Below, one piece after another: positions 1-10,007 of a stretch of 34,713 nucleotides of DNA (its first letter is position 1; each line of letters starts with the position of its first letter). The DNA is from Sergeia podlipaevii. Its lineage: Eukaryota; Euglenozoa; Kinetoplastea; Trypanosomatida; Trypanosomatidae. The notes beneath the pieces were generated by a model. It saw nothing but the letters and a program-made list of their open reading frames with translations. It was not told the DNA's origin and searched no databases. The translations under genes were made by a program, and so were the position numbers. Where the stretch lies: contig JASANZ010002023.1 of NCBI GenBank assembly GCA_030849805.1, forward strand, positions 1 through 34,713. The letters are read 5' to 3'.

Positions 1-236
1 AGACATATCATCATCATATCACAAAAAATATATAAATCAAGGGGGGAGTGGCGCCTAGGCACATGCTAGCACACTCAACAACTCAAAAACAAAAAAGAGG
101 CTTCGAATGAGCCCCACCCCTATCAAAAAAAAATCATCCATAACGTAAGGAAAAAATGCAAATTAAATTTTGTTTTCTATTTCCGCAGTAACATATAAAA
201 CGAAAAAAAAAAGTCCCCTCTATAATGAAGGAACTA

Positions 237-2133
237 CTACTTCCCACCTGCAAGAGAGTAGATGGTGGCGCCAGTGCCAAACACAACGCCGACCACGCCC
301 ACCACAAGCATCACATAGGACATAACGTACATCAGCCAGCCCTGCTTCTGCGGTGTGAAGCCACCGGAGTATATCACCATCAGCGCAGGGAAGATAAAGC
401 CCAGGAAGCCGCCGCAGATAGCACCGGTGAACCCAAACACAATGTTGATCTTTGGAATGAACAGCCCCAGAATCAGGCAAATAACTGAAAGAATAAAGAC
501 AGCAAGGAGGTGCTGCCACATCAGAATGTTGTCGATGAAGGTGTGGTTGGCATCTTTGTCATCGTGAAGAGTCCACGTACTATCCACGGGCATCTCTACC
601 TCCCCACTTTCGATCTCCAGTGACGCATGCGGTTCTTCACTGCTACATTTCCTTGTGTTGCCGTGATCACTTTGTCTGGTGTTTTCTGCCAAATCGGCCT
701 CCTTCTCCTCCTCCTCCTCCTCCGTGTGTATTTTTCTCATCCGCTTAAACCTTGAGTTTTTTTTTTTGTAACGTGACGTCCATCCAATCACATAGTAGAT
801 AGAGGGTTTGCGAGCGCTAACGTGTTAAATAGCGTAAGCCATGCAGAGCTTTAGAAGTACGCCGATGTATGCAAGCATGACTTCACCTTCCTCAATGGGG
901 TTATACATGAGCAGGGTCTAGTTGGTACCAAGCTTCTCAGCGCCAAAGTCAATGTGGCCAAAAAGAAAAAAAAAAGTGCTCACAAACATGTAGATAATGA
1001 ACGTGATCACCATAATAATGGCTGCGGCCCTCGTCATGTTTTTCGCGGAACGGATCTCAGGGTTCATGTCCCAGGCAAGTTTCACCGCGTTGCTTTGGAT
1101 TTTAAAAAGCAAACATAAAAGTGCCCCGCTGACGTAATGCAAGGTTCCCAGTGCGAAACAGGTAAACACAATCCCCATCTTGGTGACTTGTATGGCCGCT
1201 GAGCCTGACTTTATGGTTGTGTTCTGGCAAGCCGTGCACGCAGCTGTGTGCACGATGATGATGATAACACAGAAGTACCAGCAATAAAAGCGATGGCAAC
1301 GAACGGGGCATATCGAAGCTAGTCAATATGTTTTGGGGATAACCAAAGTCAGCATGAGCTACCAGTCACATGAGATATGTCATCAAGCGTGTCGGCCATT
1401 GGTGCTAACCATGTAGGCCAGTGAGTTGTTGTCTGGTGCGATGAGATGCTTCGGTAAAAAAAATAGGCTTGAAGCAGTCCATGACACTGATAACATATCC
1501 GGTGCAGCAACCGATACTGTTAAACCAGCGCACCAGTGCGGCCCAGTAAGCAAAGGCGTGATGTCGCTGGGGAAACAAGGCGGCAATAACGCCCTCAAAG
1601 CTCTGCGAGCCACTGCGGTAGGTGCCGGTAGCGATCATGCGAATTGAAAAGGTAGCGAACATGGCAAAAATAGCAAGATAGATCTAAACTACACGATGTT
1701 CATCGCACCTGGCAAGTCTAGAATGCCTGCGCCAATATAGATGCAGACGCCACAATCATCGCGCTTGAGAGAATACCTCCGGCAGGCAATAACCTGCCAA
1801 TGCACCGCGTAGAAGCAAGGAACAGCCACACACACACACACGCCCCCACCTTCTCTCGTCTGATGAAGCCGATGGTGCTGCTGATGGTTGTTGGCTCATC
1901 TGTCCTTCGCCCAGTGCATGGATCTGATCCTCCATCGTCGTGATCGAGGGAGTTGCCGTCGAGATCTATCTCTTGGTAAGCCATTCCAGCGTTGTGCATC
2001 ACGACATCATCGCCGTAGTCCTTTCCCATCTCATCCTGAGCAAGGTTGTGGTGGTGGCCAAGTAACCCTACTGCCACCACGGCGCGATCATCATGGTGCT
2101 CTTCGAATTCAGAGAACGTTTCTTCTTTCCCAT
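237..2133 (-). pseudogene. Amino-acid transporter (AAAP/AAT family) pseudogene
   Basis: The minus strand carries, in the right order, pieces of a trypanosomatid amino-acid/auxin permease, a multi-pass membrane transporter, spread over several frames. Near 1760-1692 GGILSSAMIVASASI continues in another frame as IGAGILDLPGAMNIV, the family's conserved first membrane segment, and then meets a TAG. Next come RSGSQSFEGVIAALFP and CTGYVISVMDCFKPIF (about 1610-1450), NSLAYMVSTNG (about 1400), RYAPFVAIAFIAGTSVL (about 1315-1265), and a long piece from 1253 to 918. From 1253 to 237 one frame is kept but is broken by TAG at 918-920 and TAA at 825-827; between them lies YNPIEEGEVMLAYIGVLLKLC, a typical late helix. 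The last piece (797-237) has three hydrophobic helices and ends at TAG 237-239. The only ATG near the expected start (2133-2131) is out of frame with the sequence after it. At least three frame changes and several stops make a working protein very unlikely. The family call is confident; the substrate cannot be told. Confidence 0.85.
1828..1842. repeat. Short CA/TG tract inside the transporter pseudogene
   Basis: An alternating AC stretch inside the relic encodes the odd ACVCVW segment on the minus strand, just before the first conserved transporter helix. Such tracts slip easily, so this may be one place where the frame was altered. That is an inference. Confidence 0.6.
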
Positions 2134-2948
2134 TATGTAAAGTGACGCTTTGATCTATCTGTCGTGCGTGTGTGGGTGGGTGGCGTCCTCGGCTTTCTTC
2201 CTCTTTTCTATCTGCAGAGTTCTTTGTGTATGAAATGTATAAAATGAATAGTGCACCCTTGCACGTGAGCTTTTGGTTTGCTTGCTTTCTTGGGGAGAAG
2301 GAGAAGGAAAAGAGAAAGAAAAAAATAAATATTCCGTGTGAAGAAGCGGGGTATAGAAAGATTTCAGCTCCTGGCGCTGAAGACCAATCGATGCGCTTTA
2401 TGTGGAGGGGGGGAGGGAGGTATGCAACATGCTAGCGCTTTGATTTGCTTCTTCTAAAGAAAAAAAAAAGAAGAAGAAGACGAAGAACAGAGCGATTGTA
2501 CGTACGTTACCACGCAATTGTCGGAGTGTATTACAGTGAACGAAACAGCGCCTTTCGCTACAGAATGAAAAACAAAAGGGAAAAAAAGAGAAAAAACAAA
2601 CTTCCCCATGAGAACTGTCCTGCAGCAAGCCACTGTGCACGCTCCCCTTTTTTTTTATTTTGGGGGCCCCTACTGTGATATTCTGTGAGTCCCCCCCCCC
2701 TCACTTAACCAGCATTCGGCTATGTTTCGTTTTGTGCTTATTCGCTAGAGAAAAAATTTAAAAAAAAATTGAAAGAGTAGAATGCTGTGGCAGGTCTCTC
2801 TCTAAAAAAAAAAAAAAAATCTCCATGAATAGAGAAGGTGAGTGTAGACGCTTTCCAGACGCAAAAGCAACACAAACAATAACAACAAAATATATATATA
2901 TGAAGCACGCATCTGAGTGTACAGACACACCCGCACACACAGCTTCTC
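2134..2948. other. Intergenic region between WD40-like gene and transporter pseudogene
   Basis: No convincing gene. The plus strand shows several A runs (about 2460-2469, 2760-2768, 2804-2819), a C run near 2691-2700 and a short TA tract near 2890-2900. On the minus strand the A runs are T tracts of the kind that precede spliced-leader acceptors. Short open frames here are low-complexity readings of these runs. Confidence 0.6.
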
Positions 2949-4640
2949 TTACTGCGGAATCGCAAACATACGGACATGGCGGTCGTCATCCACACCGCAT
3001 GTAATCACCCCAGCGCCACGCGCAGCAAAAGTTGCCTGGTTGATACGCCCATGCACGTCCTGCAGATCAACAATATGCCGCATCTCAAAAGGAACCACGT
3101 TGCTCTGCGCCTGCCTGTACACACTTACACTGCCACCACGCACGATGCCAATGTGGAGTATCTCGTGATACTCCTTGCCGGAAACCGCAGTGATGAGCCT
3201 CACCTGCTTCTCTGGGGCTGCATCATAGCCGGCGTAGTCGATATCGCTACATACACTCACCGTGTCGCAGTAGTTCTTATCGTGCAGTGATTCGAGGTCG
3301 TACACGGTGAGGGTGCCGTTCTCCAGTATGGAGATGAGATATGTACGCGTGTTAAACTGGGGAGTCTGGCGCGTCACAAGGGAGAGAGCAAGCACGCGAA
3401 ACTTGTTCGCGTTCGGCATTATAGCCACTGAAGACAAGCTAAAACCTGTTCTACCAGCGTGGCGGACAATCTTGGACACACGTGGCTCGCGAAGAAAAGA
3501 ACCACCTGTGGCAATCCACTCTCGGCACTGACCCCACGCCAGGGCACTGCCCACTTTAAACTTCTCCGTGCTCACTGCCGCAACAGTAGTTGGTGTTGTA
3601 AGCAAAGATGAAGCAGGCACAGGACGAACAATGAGCTCCACCTCGCAGTCCTGGTTCTTCAGGCTCACCATGGTCTCTGTGTCCATCATACTCCATTGGG
3701 CAACAGAAGAAACGAGACGGTGGCCAGGCAGCTTCACAGCCCAGAGCACACGCAGCGTCTCTGGGGGAGTGCCTGAGCCGTAGATAGGCACAGAGCACCC
3801 AAAGAAAGTATCGGTGTTGCGCTCCCCCACCACAAGCTGTGTGTCATCAGGGGTGAAGGCAGCGGAGTAAATCTCCGGTTTACGCGTTGTCGATGTGACC
3901 ACAGCCGCAATAGATGCCTCCACTGAGACGAAGCGGCTACCCTGAAGTTCCTTGCCCTTGGAGAGCACGGCAGCATCGGTGCCAAGGTGAAACAGGTGAG
4001 TCTTACTTTTGGAGCGGCAGCCTACCACAATGTGTGTCTGACTGGCCGAGGCAACCATAAAGTCAACCTTGGGGAAGCCGGCGATGCTTGATGCGGGCTG
4101 CGCTAGCGGTGCCTTTCGGCGCGTCAAGGACGCCCCCGCACCGCCACCCAGCATCCCAAAGTCTGGTAGCCTCAAGCTGTCCCCTCCTGCTGAGTCTCCT
4201 TGTGCACTACGCAGTGCCGCCACCGCGTTAGATACCTCGCGCAAGTCATCCATAACGGAAACTGGCTTCTCCTCCAGACCTGCGTCGAGGCGACGCTGCC
4301 TCTCCTCGCGCTCTGCCTTCGCCTGTACTTGATAAGGCCGCTTCCCTGTTCTTATCTGCTCCGTCTCACGCGCGGCGAGGGGCAGGCCTATGCCTATCCA
4401 GCAGAAGCACCGCGCAACACAATTGAGAATGAGAATGGCAATGAGCAGAGCAGAGACAATAACGAGAATGTCCAGCCAAAATTCATCTCGACGTAGCGAA
4501 GCGGTGGTGATAAGAATGGTGGCTGAGTCGGAGATAGTATCAGCAGCGAGAGCCTCGCGAAAAGTGTCGAGAGTGCTGTTAAAGCAAAACTCCTTGGCAA
4601 GGCTCTTAGCGTATGGCAGAATCCACGATACAAGAAACAT
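2949..4640 (-). CDS. Membrane-anchored WD40/beta-propeller-like protein
   Basis: 563-residue protein with an ATG start. A hydrophobic segment at about residues 55-78 (DILVIVSALLIAILILNCV) is followed by a charged, Lys/Arg/Glu-rich linker (about 98-125) that looks like a cytosolic coil. The remaining about 400 residues contain repeated beta-strand-like blocks such as IYSAAFTPDDTQLVVG, SSVAIMPNANKFRVLALSL and a last blade DVHGRINQATFAARGAGVITCGVDDDRHVRMF. This last blade matches the form of a WD40 repeat, though classical WD dipeptides are mostly missing. The order, an N-terminal membrane anchor followed by a propeller, resembles transducin-beta-like 2 (TBL2) and Sec12/PREB-type ER proteins (PREB has the anchor at the other end). 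By analogy it may sit on the ER with the propeller in the cytosol. The exact function is not shown by the sequence. On the minus strand an AG lies one base before the ATG (4643-4642), but no T-rich tract precedes it. Confidence 0.75.
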   Translation of the reverse strand: MFLVSWILPYAKSLAKEFCFNSTLDTFREALAADTISDSATILITTASLRRDEFWLDILVIVSALLIAILILNCVARCFCWIGIGLPLAARETEQIRTGKRPYQVQAKAEREERQRRLDAGLEEKPVSVMDDLREVSNAVAALRSAQGDSAGGDSLRLPDFGMLGGGAGASLTRRKAPLAQPASSIAGFPKVDFMVASASQTHIVVGCRSKSKTHLFHLGTDAAVLSKGKELQGSRFVSVEASIAAVVTSTTRKPEIYSAAFTPDDTQLVVGERNTDTFFGCSVPIYGSGTPPETLRVLWAVKLPGHRLVSSVAQWSMMDTETMVSLKNQDCEVELIVRPVPASSLLTTPTTVAAVSTEKFKVGSALAWGQCREWIATGGSFLREPRVSKIVRHAGRTGFSLSSVAIMPNANKFRVLALSLVTRQTPQFNTRTYLISILENGTLTVYDLESLHDKNYCDTVSVCSDIDYAGYDAAPEKQVRLITAVSGKEYHEILHIGIVRGGSVSVYRQAQSNVVPFEMRHIVDLQDVHGRINQATFAARGAGVITCGVDDDRHVRMFAIPQ

Positions 4641-5224
4641 GCTAGAATTTCGTCAATTTTTGGGGGGACGCTCTCTCTTTTTTCTTTCGCTTTTTTTTTT
4701 TGTCTGTTGTCGTCTGTTGTGTGTGTGTGTGTGTGTAAAAGAACTTGCTTTGTCCCGAGTAAGTCACACAAAAGTGGTGATACTGACGAACAAAAGTTCT
4801 GCGCGGTTTAATCTGGCCACGATTTCACAATATATATATAATGGTAGTAGTGATAATAATAATAGAAAGCGAAAGTGAGATGAGATTACCTTCGGATATA
4901 TATTGTTGGTGTTTGCTTTCAATATATGTAAAACTATAAATGTGTTGCACTTGACTTGAATGAACCAAAAAAAAAAAAGAAGAAAAGAAAAGCACGATAA
5001 ACGTAGTAAAAAAAAAAAAAAAATACTCACGCGCTAAAAACGTTGCTGAAAATGTCAGTAAAGGTTACAAAGACAGTCACTAAGTGTATAGTTTCACAGG
5101 AAGGATATGGACATGGCACTTTGCAAAAAAAAAAGAATTTTTACCTTCACTTTGTAAGCAGCAATATATATATATATATAGTGAGAAAAAGATAACCGCT
5201 ATTGTATCAATATTCGTCTATCTA
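4641..5224. other. Intergenic region upstream of the WD40-like gene
   Basis: No gene seen. It holds a GT run (about 4720-4736), TA runs (about 4831-4840 and 5164-5180) and two A runs (about 4968-4979 and 5008-5023). The A runs are T tracts on the minus strand. The first minus-strand AG after them is at 4956-4955, which would give a 5' leader of about 315 nt; this is a candidate trans-splice site, not a proven one. Confidence 0.5.
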
Positions 5225-5875
5225 TCAGTGACTTGTGTGATCTGCCATCCTCCCCCTCTTCCAGTCAGCACATGCCGGGGGGGGTTGTCCACAGAATGGG
5301 CAGAAGAGCACTGTTGTGGCAACAGAATCATGTAGCACAAGCGTGGCGTGCATAGCACAGCAGCAACAGTGAAATCTCACTGGCATTGGTAAGGAGGCAG
5401 ACATCGGCGGCGGTGGTATCTTTTCCTCAGGCTCCTTCGCATGTGACAAATATGGCGTCTGCGTGTCCGGCACGGCTACAGAGGTGGGCTTGACAGATGT
5501 AGGAAGAGGTGAAGCGCCGGACTTGTGAGCTGAGCCACTCGCGTTCGCTGGCATGCAGCGCGGCATCGTGCCTGCGCACCGAATCCCCCCCTTCCTAGTG
5601 TATCGGCCTTCCACCTCGCTCGTGCTAGCTTCGCGTTGTGAAGAATGAAAACTGGCGCTACAACTATTGCTTTCGTTCTTCTCCTTTCTCTTGTTTAGCT
5701 CGTCCCAATCGCACGGTGGAGATGACTGCGCCGTACTTGTAGGCATGACTGGCTCATAACTGCAGTAGTATAAATCCCTGCTAGGGCCTTCGCCAGCAGG
5801 GGTGTCAGGAGAGCGACCACGCACGCTACCTGCGGCGCTGCCTTCCCTAGAGCAGATCTCACCGTGTGCGAGCAT
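5225..5875 (-). CDS. Unknown Cys-rich small protein with a possible C-terminal zinc ribbon
   Basis: 216 residues from an ATG start. I do not recognise the family. Residues 1-160 are low-complexity and rich in Ser, Pro, Ala, Glu and Lys, probably disordered, with a proline run IPPPPMS near 153-159. The C-terminal part has FHCCCCAMHA followed about 20 residues later by CPFCGQPPP. The spacing of the two CxxC pairs would suit a small zinc ribbon. A minus-strand T run (5961-5971) with the first AG at 5953-5952 would leave a leader of about 77 nt, which supports the expressed strand and the start. The gene lies between MCM2 and the WD40-like gene, in their orientation. It could be a rapidly evolving trypanosomatid protein; a chance open frame is less likely given the start context and the paired cysteines, but is not excluded. 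Confidence 0.55.
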   Translation of the reverse strand: MLAHGEICSREGSAAGSVRGRSPDTPAGEGPSRDLYYCSYEPVMPTSTAQSSPPCDWDELNKRKEKNESNSCSASFHSSQREASTSEVEGRYTRKGGIRCAGTMPRCMPANASGSAHKSGASPLPTSVKPTSVAVPDTQTPYLSHAKEPEEKIPPPPMSASLPMPVRFHCCCCAMHATLVLHDSVATTVLFCPFCGQPPPACADWKRGRMADHTSH

Positions 5876-6350
5876 TCAAAGAGTGGAAAGCAAAGAATGT
5901 GGTGGCTTCGTGTTACTGTTACCGAGTGTGCCTTACGTATTCTGTTCCTTCCTTCATTTAAAAAAAAAAAATTGAATAAGAGAAAATTGTCAAGTTTTAA
6001 CAAAACAAGTTTGTATAAAGGTGATAAAGATAAAGATAGTAGATGTCGATACAACCGACAGTGTACTGAAAGCGTAGGGTTCACATTCAACTAAATGATA
6101 TTCTGTGCGTGCAAAGGAAAAGCTTGTATGTAAGCATATAAAAGCATTTCCTTCAATCTCTCTCTCTATGAATTGTGAAAAAAAAAAAATCGTCTTCCAC
6201 ATCACTGAACAATAATAATAGCCTGTTTGTAGTGCCCACACCACTCATTTAATATACAAGAGCGCATTCAGGCTCGAAGCCAAACAACAACATTTAAAAT
6301 CCATCGCAATCATCACGGGACGGATTGTTAACTTTTTCTTTTTTTAAAGC
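5876..6350. other. Intergenic region between MCM2 and the Cys-rich gene
   Basis: No gene seen. Contains the candidate acceptor at 5952-5971, AT-rich sequence and an A run near 6180-6189. The rest is presumably the MCM2 3' untranslated region. Confidence 0.5.
5952..5971 (-). promoter_or_regulatory. Candidate spliced-leader acceptor for the Cys-rich gene
   Basis: On the minus strand an 11-base T run is followed by the first AG at 5953-5952, 77 nt upstream of the ATG at 5875. This is the usual trypanosomatid layout of pyrimidine tract, AG, short leader and ATG. Confidence 0.5.
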
Positions 6351-9221
6351 TTACAGCAACGAGTGCTCAATCTGCAACGGAGCATGGGTGACGGAGTCGC
6401 GGATGAGTGTATACTCCCGCTTGAACTCCTCGCTCTCGAAGTACGCGTTCAGCGCAATACTAGACATATTAGCAGTGTATCGCTCGATATCAGCAAGGTC
6501 CACCCTCACCCGTGTTGGCTCTATACCACCAGACATCTGCTTCTCAAAGTTGCGCACCATCTGCACCGTCATCTTGATGTTATGCTGAATGAACGGAATG
6601 GGCTCCGTGTCAGCCTCAAGGTACTTGCGAAAACGGTTCTCCATCGCACTACGCAAGCTGTATTTCTGGGTTTGAATAAAGCAACGAAGGAAAAGCGAGG
6701 TAGCCGCAGAAACGTCCTCGTCCCGCACGAACTCGCGCAGGTGCAGACGGGCATGAGCCTCAGAAAGACGAATCACGGACTCCATGTGTCGTACCGTGAT
6801 AGCAATGCCACCGTGTTTGGACTCCTGACGTAGCTCCGTGTAAAGACGCGCGATGGTGTTCTCATCGATGTTAACGATGCGTGGATGACAGTGGCTCTTC
6901 GCGTATTGAATGTATTTCTTGAACACCGCCTGTGGAAGCGGCTTGTCGCTCTCCGGGTCCTCATCCTCATATTGCTCGTGATCGTCAATGGTGTCGCGCA
7001 GATCGCGCAGCTGCTGTTCGTAAGACTCGCGTTCCTCATCCGTCGTCGCTCCCTCAAGGGCGAGCCGCAGCTTCGCGAGCTCCGCGTGACGCTCTCTCTC
7101 CAAACGACGTGCCTCCTCCTGCGAGCGTGGGTGGTTGCGGGTGTGGGAGTCACATATAAACTGCGCGAGTTTCTCGTCCAGTTCCACGTTGACCTCGTCA
7201 CGCACAACAAACAGCAGGTCAAAACGCGACAAGATGGGAGTGGTGAGGTTGACGTTTGTGTCGAAGGAGGTGGACGGGTCGTAGCGACCGCCAATAGGGT
7301 TGGCAGCGGCAATAATGCAGCACCGTGCAGAGAGTGTGGTAACGATACCTGCACGTGCAACAGAAATGGTCTGCTGCTCCATCGCTTCATGAATGGACGT
7401 GCGATCCTGATCCGACATCTTGTCAAACTCATCGATCAAGCAGCAGCCACGATCCGCAATAACGAGCGCGCCGCCTTCCAGCACAAAATCACCCGTGACG
7501 GCGTCCTTGTGAACCGATGCGGTGAGACCCACGGCGGTGGAGCCTCGTCCAGTCGTGAAAACGGTGCGGTCAGCGGTTTTTTCCACAAACTTGAGGAACT
7601 GCGACTTGGCGCACCCGGGATCCCCCACCATCAGCACATTGATGTCACCTCGAATGCGATGGGACTGATCACCGCCCACATCCTTGGGTACGCCTCCCAT
7701 CATGGCAAGTAAAAGACCAAGTTTGATGTCCATGCGACCGTGAATGCTAGGGGCGACGGAGTGTATGAGCTTCTGCTTGATCTTTGGATGCCTGCTGAGC
7801 TCCACGATACGATTCTTCTCATCATCAGGAAGTCGGAACGCACCAAAGTCGGCGGCGCGGCGGATAACATTGTTGGCGTGTAGCACCGTAGTGAACACGG
7901 GAAAGCCTTGTCGACTGTTCAGGAGAGGGTCAAAGTTATTTCTATAGATGCCCGTCACGTCCACCTCCTCACCAGGCTTCGCTCTATCAATAAGGTCATT
8001 TGTCAGCACCACCTCAAGACTGCGTGGCAGTCGTCCTGGTGGCACCTTACCCGGTGACTCCTGCAAGACAATGGTTTGATGGTTGCGGTACTCTGTGAGC
8101 ACCATGTTCACCCTGAAGGGTCCCTTGCTATGACAGCTGGGACACATATTCACTCGCTGTTCCTTGTCTCCACGCTGATAGATGGGGCCGATGATGTAGG
8201 AGCAGCGCACACAGTCGTACTTCACCGCGTACATCTGCGGATAAACTGGAGAGCGGCGCACGACAACGCCCTCGACTCGCACCAGCACGTTCATGTGGAT
8301 CTGCCTAAAATCGCGAATCGGGTCGCACAGCGGCAGATCACAAATACGAATAAAGATGTGCGAGTGCACCTCACGGTACTGCGGAGTGAGCTTAAAGGTA
8401 AAGTAGTTGGCGGCCTCTTCTAGCAACTCAATCATGGGGTCCGGCACGTCCACAAGCCACAGCGCGAGCACGCTATCATACACTCGGCTCAGGTGGCTAT
8501 AGCTAAGCTGAAAGCTGCTCTCATTCTCTCGCGTCATCACCTTGACGCGCTGCTCATACACGTTCACGCCCCCCTCCACGTAGTTCAGATAAAAGTTGTA
8601 GATACGATTCTTAATCACCCGCCGCGGGAGCTCCTGTGCAAGCCACTCCACAAGATCACCCTGAGGCTGCTTCCAGTTAAAATCCATTGCCTCTAGAGCA
8701 CCACGCACGTAGATGTGATCGTTCGGGTCCGCATACTCGCCGTCCTCAGCCCCTAGTCCCTCTTCTCCGTCGCTCTCCTCGTCTCCTTCATTTCTAGATT
8801 GGCCAGACTCTTCATCGTCGTCATCCAGGTCGTCATCAAGGTCGCTAAACACCCCTTCTTGCAGCTGCCTTTGCTCTTCTTCCAGACGACTTTCCATGCG
8901 CGCCTGACGGTCAAGCAGCTCCTCCACTGCCATTCGCCCCGCATCCGACAATTCCGAGACCGAGCTATCGTCGTCTGCGATCCAGTCATCGTCCTCCACT
9001 ACTCCGTCGTCCGCCACATCATCCTCGGCGTCGCTATCAGAGTCGGGTTCAAGGTAGTCACGCATGTAGTTCTCACCATACAGATCCTCTCCTTCCTCCT
9101 CTATGTCGCTCGGGAGACCGCCTTCATCGTCAGGGTCAAAGTCTGGGTCTGCGTCCTCGGGACGCGGAGGCACGTCGGGGCGGCCACGCTTGCGTCTTCG
9201 GTCTTCTCTAGAAGGATCCAT
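6351..9221 (-). CDS. MCM2: DNA replication licensing factor MCM2
   Basis: 956 residues, the usual size for MCM2, a subunit of the MCM2-7 replicative helicase loaded at nuclear origins. Order: a highly acidic N-terminus (about 1-165, many Asp/Glu, with a basic patch REDRRRKRGRP at the start); a C4 zinc finger at about 333-360 (CVRC and CPSC pairs); the MCM2-type OB-domain signature QESPGKVPPGRLPRS; Walker A GDPGCAKSQ at about 531-539; Walker B CLIDEFDKMS at about 594-603; and the arginine finger SRFD at about 664. The C-terminal stretch PLPQAVFKKYIQYAK and the block ITVRHMESVIRLSEAHARLH follow the MCM2 pattern rather than that of other MCM paralogues. Oddities: Walker A has Cys where Thr is usual for MCM2, and an Arg/Glu-rich coil of about 55-60 residues (about 697-753) is inserted before PLPQ. 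A T tract and AG (9441-9419) sit about 197 nt upstream of the start. Confidence 0.96.
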   Translation of the reverse strand: MDPSREDRRRKRGRPDVPPRPEDADPDFDPDDEGGLPSDIEEEGEDLYGENYMRDYLEPDSDSDAEDDVADDGVVEDDDWIADDDSSVSELSDAGRMAVEELLDRQARMESRLEEEQRQLQEGVFSDLDDDLDDDDEESGQSRNEGDEESDGEEGLGAEDGEYADPNDHIYVRGALEAMDFNWKQPQGDLVEWLAQELPRRVIKNRIYNFYLNYVEGGVNVYEQRVKVMTRENESSFQLSYSHLSRVYDSVLALWLVDVPDPMIELLEEAANYFTFKLTPQYREVHSHIFIRICDLPLCDPIRDFRQIHMNVLVRVEGVVVRRSPVYPQMYAVKYDCVRCSYIIGPIYQRGDKEQRVNMCPSCHSKGPFRVNMVLTEYRNHQTIVLQESPGKVPPGRLPRSLEVVLTNDLIDRAKPGEEVDVTGIYRNNFDPLLNSRQGFPVFTTVLHANNVIRRAADFGAFRLPDDEKNRIVELSRHPKIKQKLIHSVAPSIHGRMDIKLGLLLAMMGGVPKDVGGDQSHRIRGDINVLMVGDPGCAKSQFLKFVEKTADRTVFTTGRGSTAVGLTASVHKDAVTGDFVLEGGALVIADRGCCLIDEFDKMSDQDRTSIHEAMEQQTISVARAGIVTTLSARCCIIAAANPIGGRYDPSTSFDTNVNLTTPILSRFDLLFVVRDEVNVELDEKLAQFICDSHTRNHPRSQEEARRLERERHAELAKLRLALEGATTDEERESYEQQLRDLRDTIDDHEQYEDEDPESDKPLPQAVFKKYIQYAKSHCHPRIVNIDENTIARLYTELRQESKHGGIAITVRHMESVIRLSEAHARLHLREFVRDEDVSAATSLFLRCFIQTQKYSLRSAMENRFRKYLEADTEPIPFIQHNIKMTVQMVRNFEKQMSGGIEPTRVRVDLADIERYTANMSSIALNAYFESEEFKREYTLIRDSVTHAPLQIEHSLL

Positions 9222-10007
9222 CCTGATGCGATCGTGTCGGTGCTATGGATGACCCCCTTGTAATTATATATTGTGCACACTAAATGATAGTGTAGTATGC
9301 TCTCTATGTGTATTTATATTGCTGCCTGTATGAGTACTCCTCTATGCAAACGTGTGTGTATGCATAAATCTATGAATGTGCCAGATGCAAATACAATATG
9401 ACTTCAGTTTTGTAGTAGCTAACAAAGTAAAAAAAAAAAAAACCAATAAAGCAGGCGCCTTTCTCGGCACAATCCAGTGTGAGCGTGCGTTTGTTGATTG
9501 TTTTGCTTTTGCCGCTATGTGTGTAAGTGTCAAAAAAAAAAAATGTGAGAGAGAGAGAGGGAGTAGAGCAGAGCAACAAAGCAGAGTGATAGGTGGCAAT
9601 GAAAACACATTCAAGAGTAGGAACCAAATCCCTAGAATAGAAGATACTATCATCAATTACGGTACCCCCTTAAGTGTTGTGTACGTAGTGTGTAGTGACG
9701 TTGATGGCATTTGTGATGTATACACAATGAAAAATGAAAAAAAAAAAAGCATCTATACACAAGTATGAAAAAGAATGAGCTGGTGAAAGAAATCTGAAAA
9801 CATTTTTTAAAAGCTCAGCCAAATCCCAGGATAATTGAAACTATTCACAACATCTGTATGTATAAATATCAGTATGAGTAATAATGTTTTTTTTCTGTGA
9901 AATAAAGAAAGAGAGCTGGGACTGATCGAGGGAGAGAGAGACACACACACAAAAAAAAATGGATTGTATGCGCGTGTGCATTAAATACGGCGCAATAACC
10001 AGCAGCA
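9222..10007. other. Intergenic region upstream of MCM2
   Basis: No gene supported. Holds A runs at about 9429-9441, 9531-9542 and 9738-9747 (T tracts on the coding strand), a GA run near 9547-9562 and a CA run near 9941-9950. Longer open frames here are made of these runs. Confidence 0.5.
9419..9441 (-). promoter_or_regulatory. Candidate spliced-leader acceptor for MCM2
   Basis: A T run of about 13 bases on the minus strand (9441-9429) is followed by AG at 9420-9419. The leader to the ATG at 9221 would be about 197 nt. A second T tract at 9531-9542 is an alternative. Confidence 0.45.

Noticed and set aside
825..920. In-frame TAG and TAA inside transporter-like sequence as a sign of stop-codon reassignment, known in some trypanosomatids (Blastocrithidia)
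   Set aside because: All long genes here (MCM2, RPB8, RAD16-like and others) end at ordinary stops and carry none inside, and the same transporter also has frameshifts. Pseudogene decay explains it better.
4390..4878. 162-codon plus-strand frame
   Set aside because: Half is antisense to the WD40-like gene and the rest is low-complexity.
6885..7712. 275-codon plus-strand open frame
   Set aside because: It lies wholly antisense to the MCM2 ATPase region; MCM2 is unambiguous and this frame resembles no protein family.
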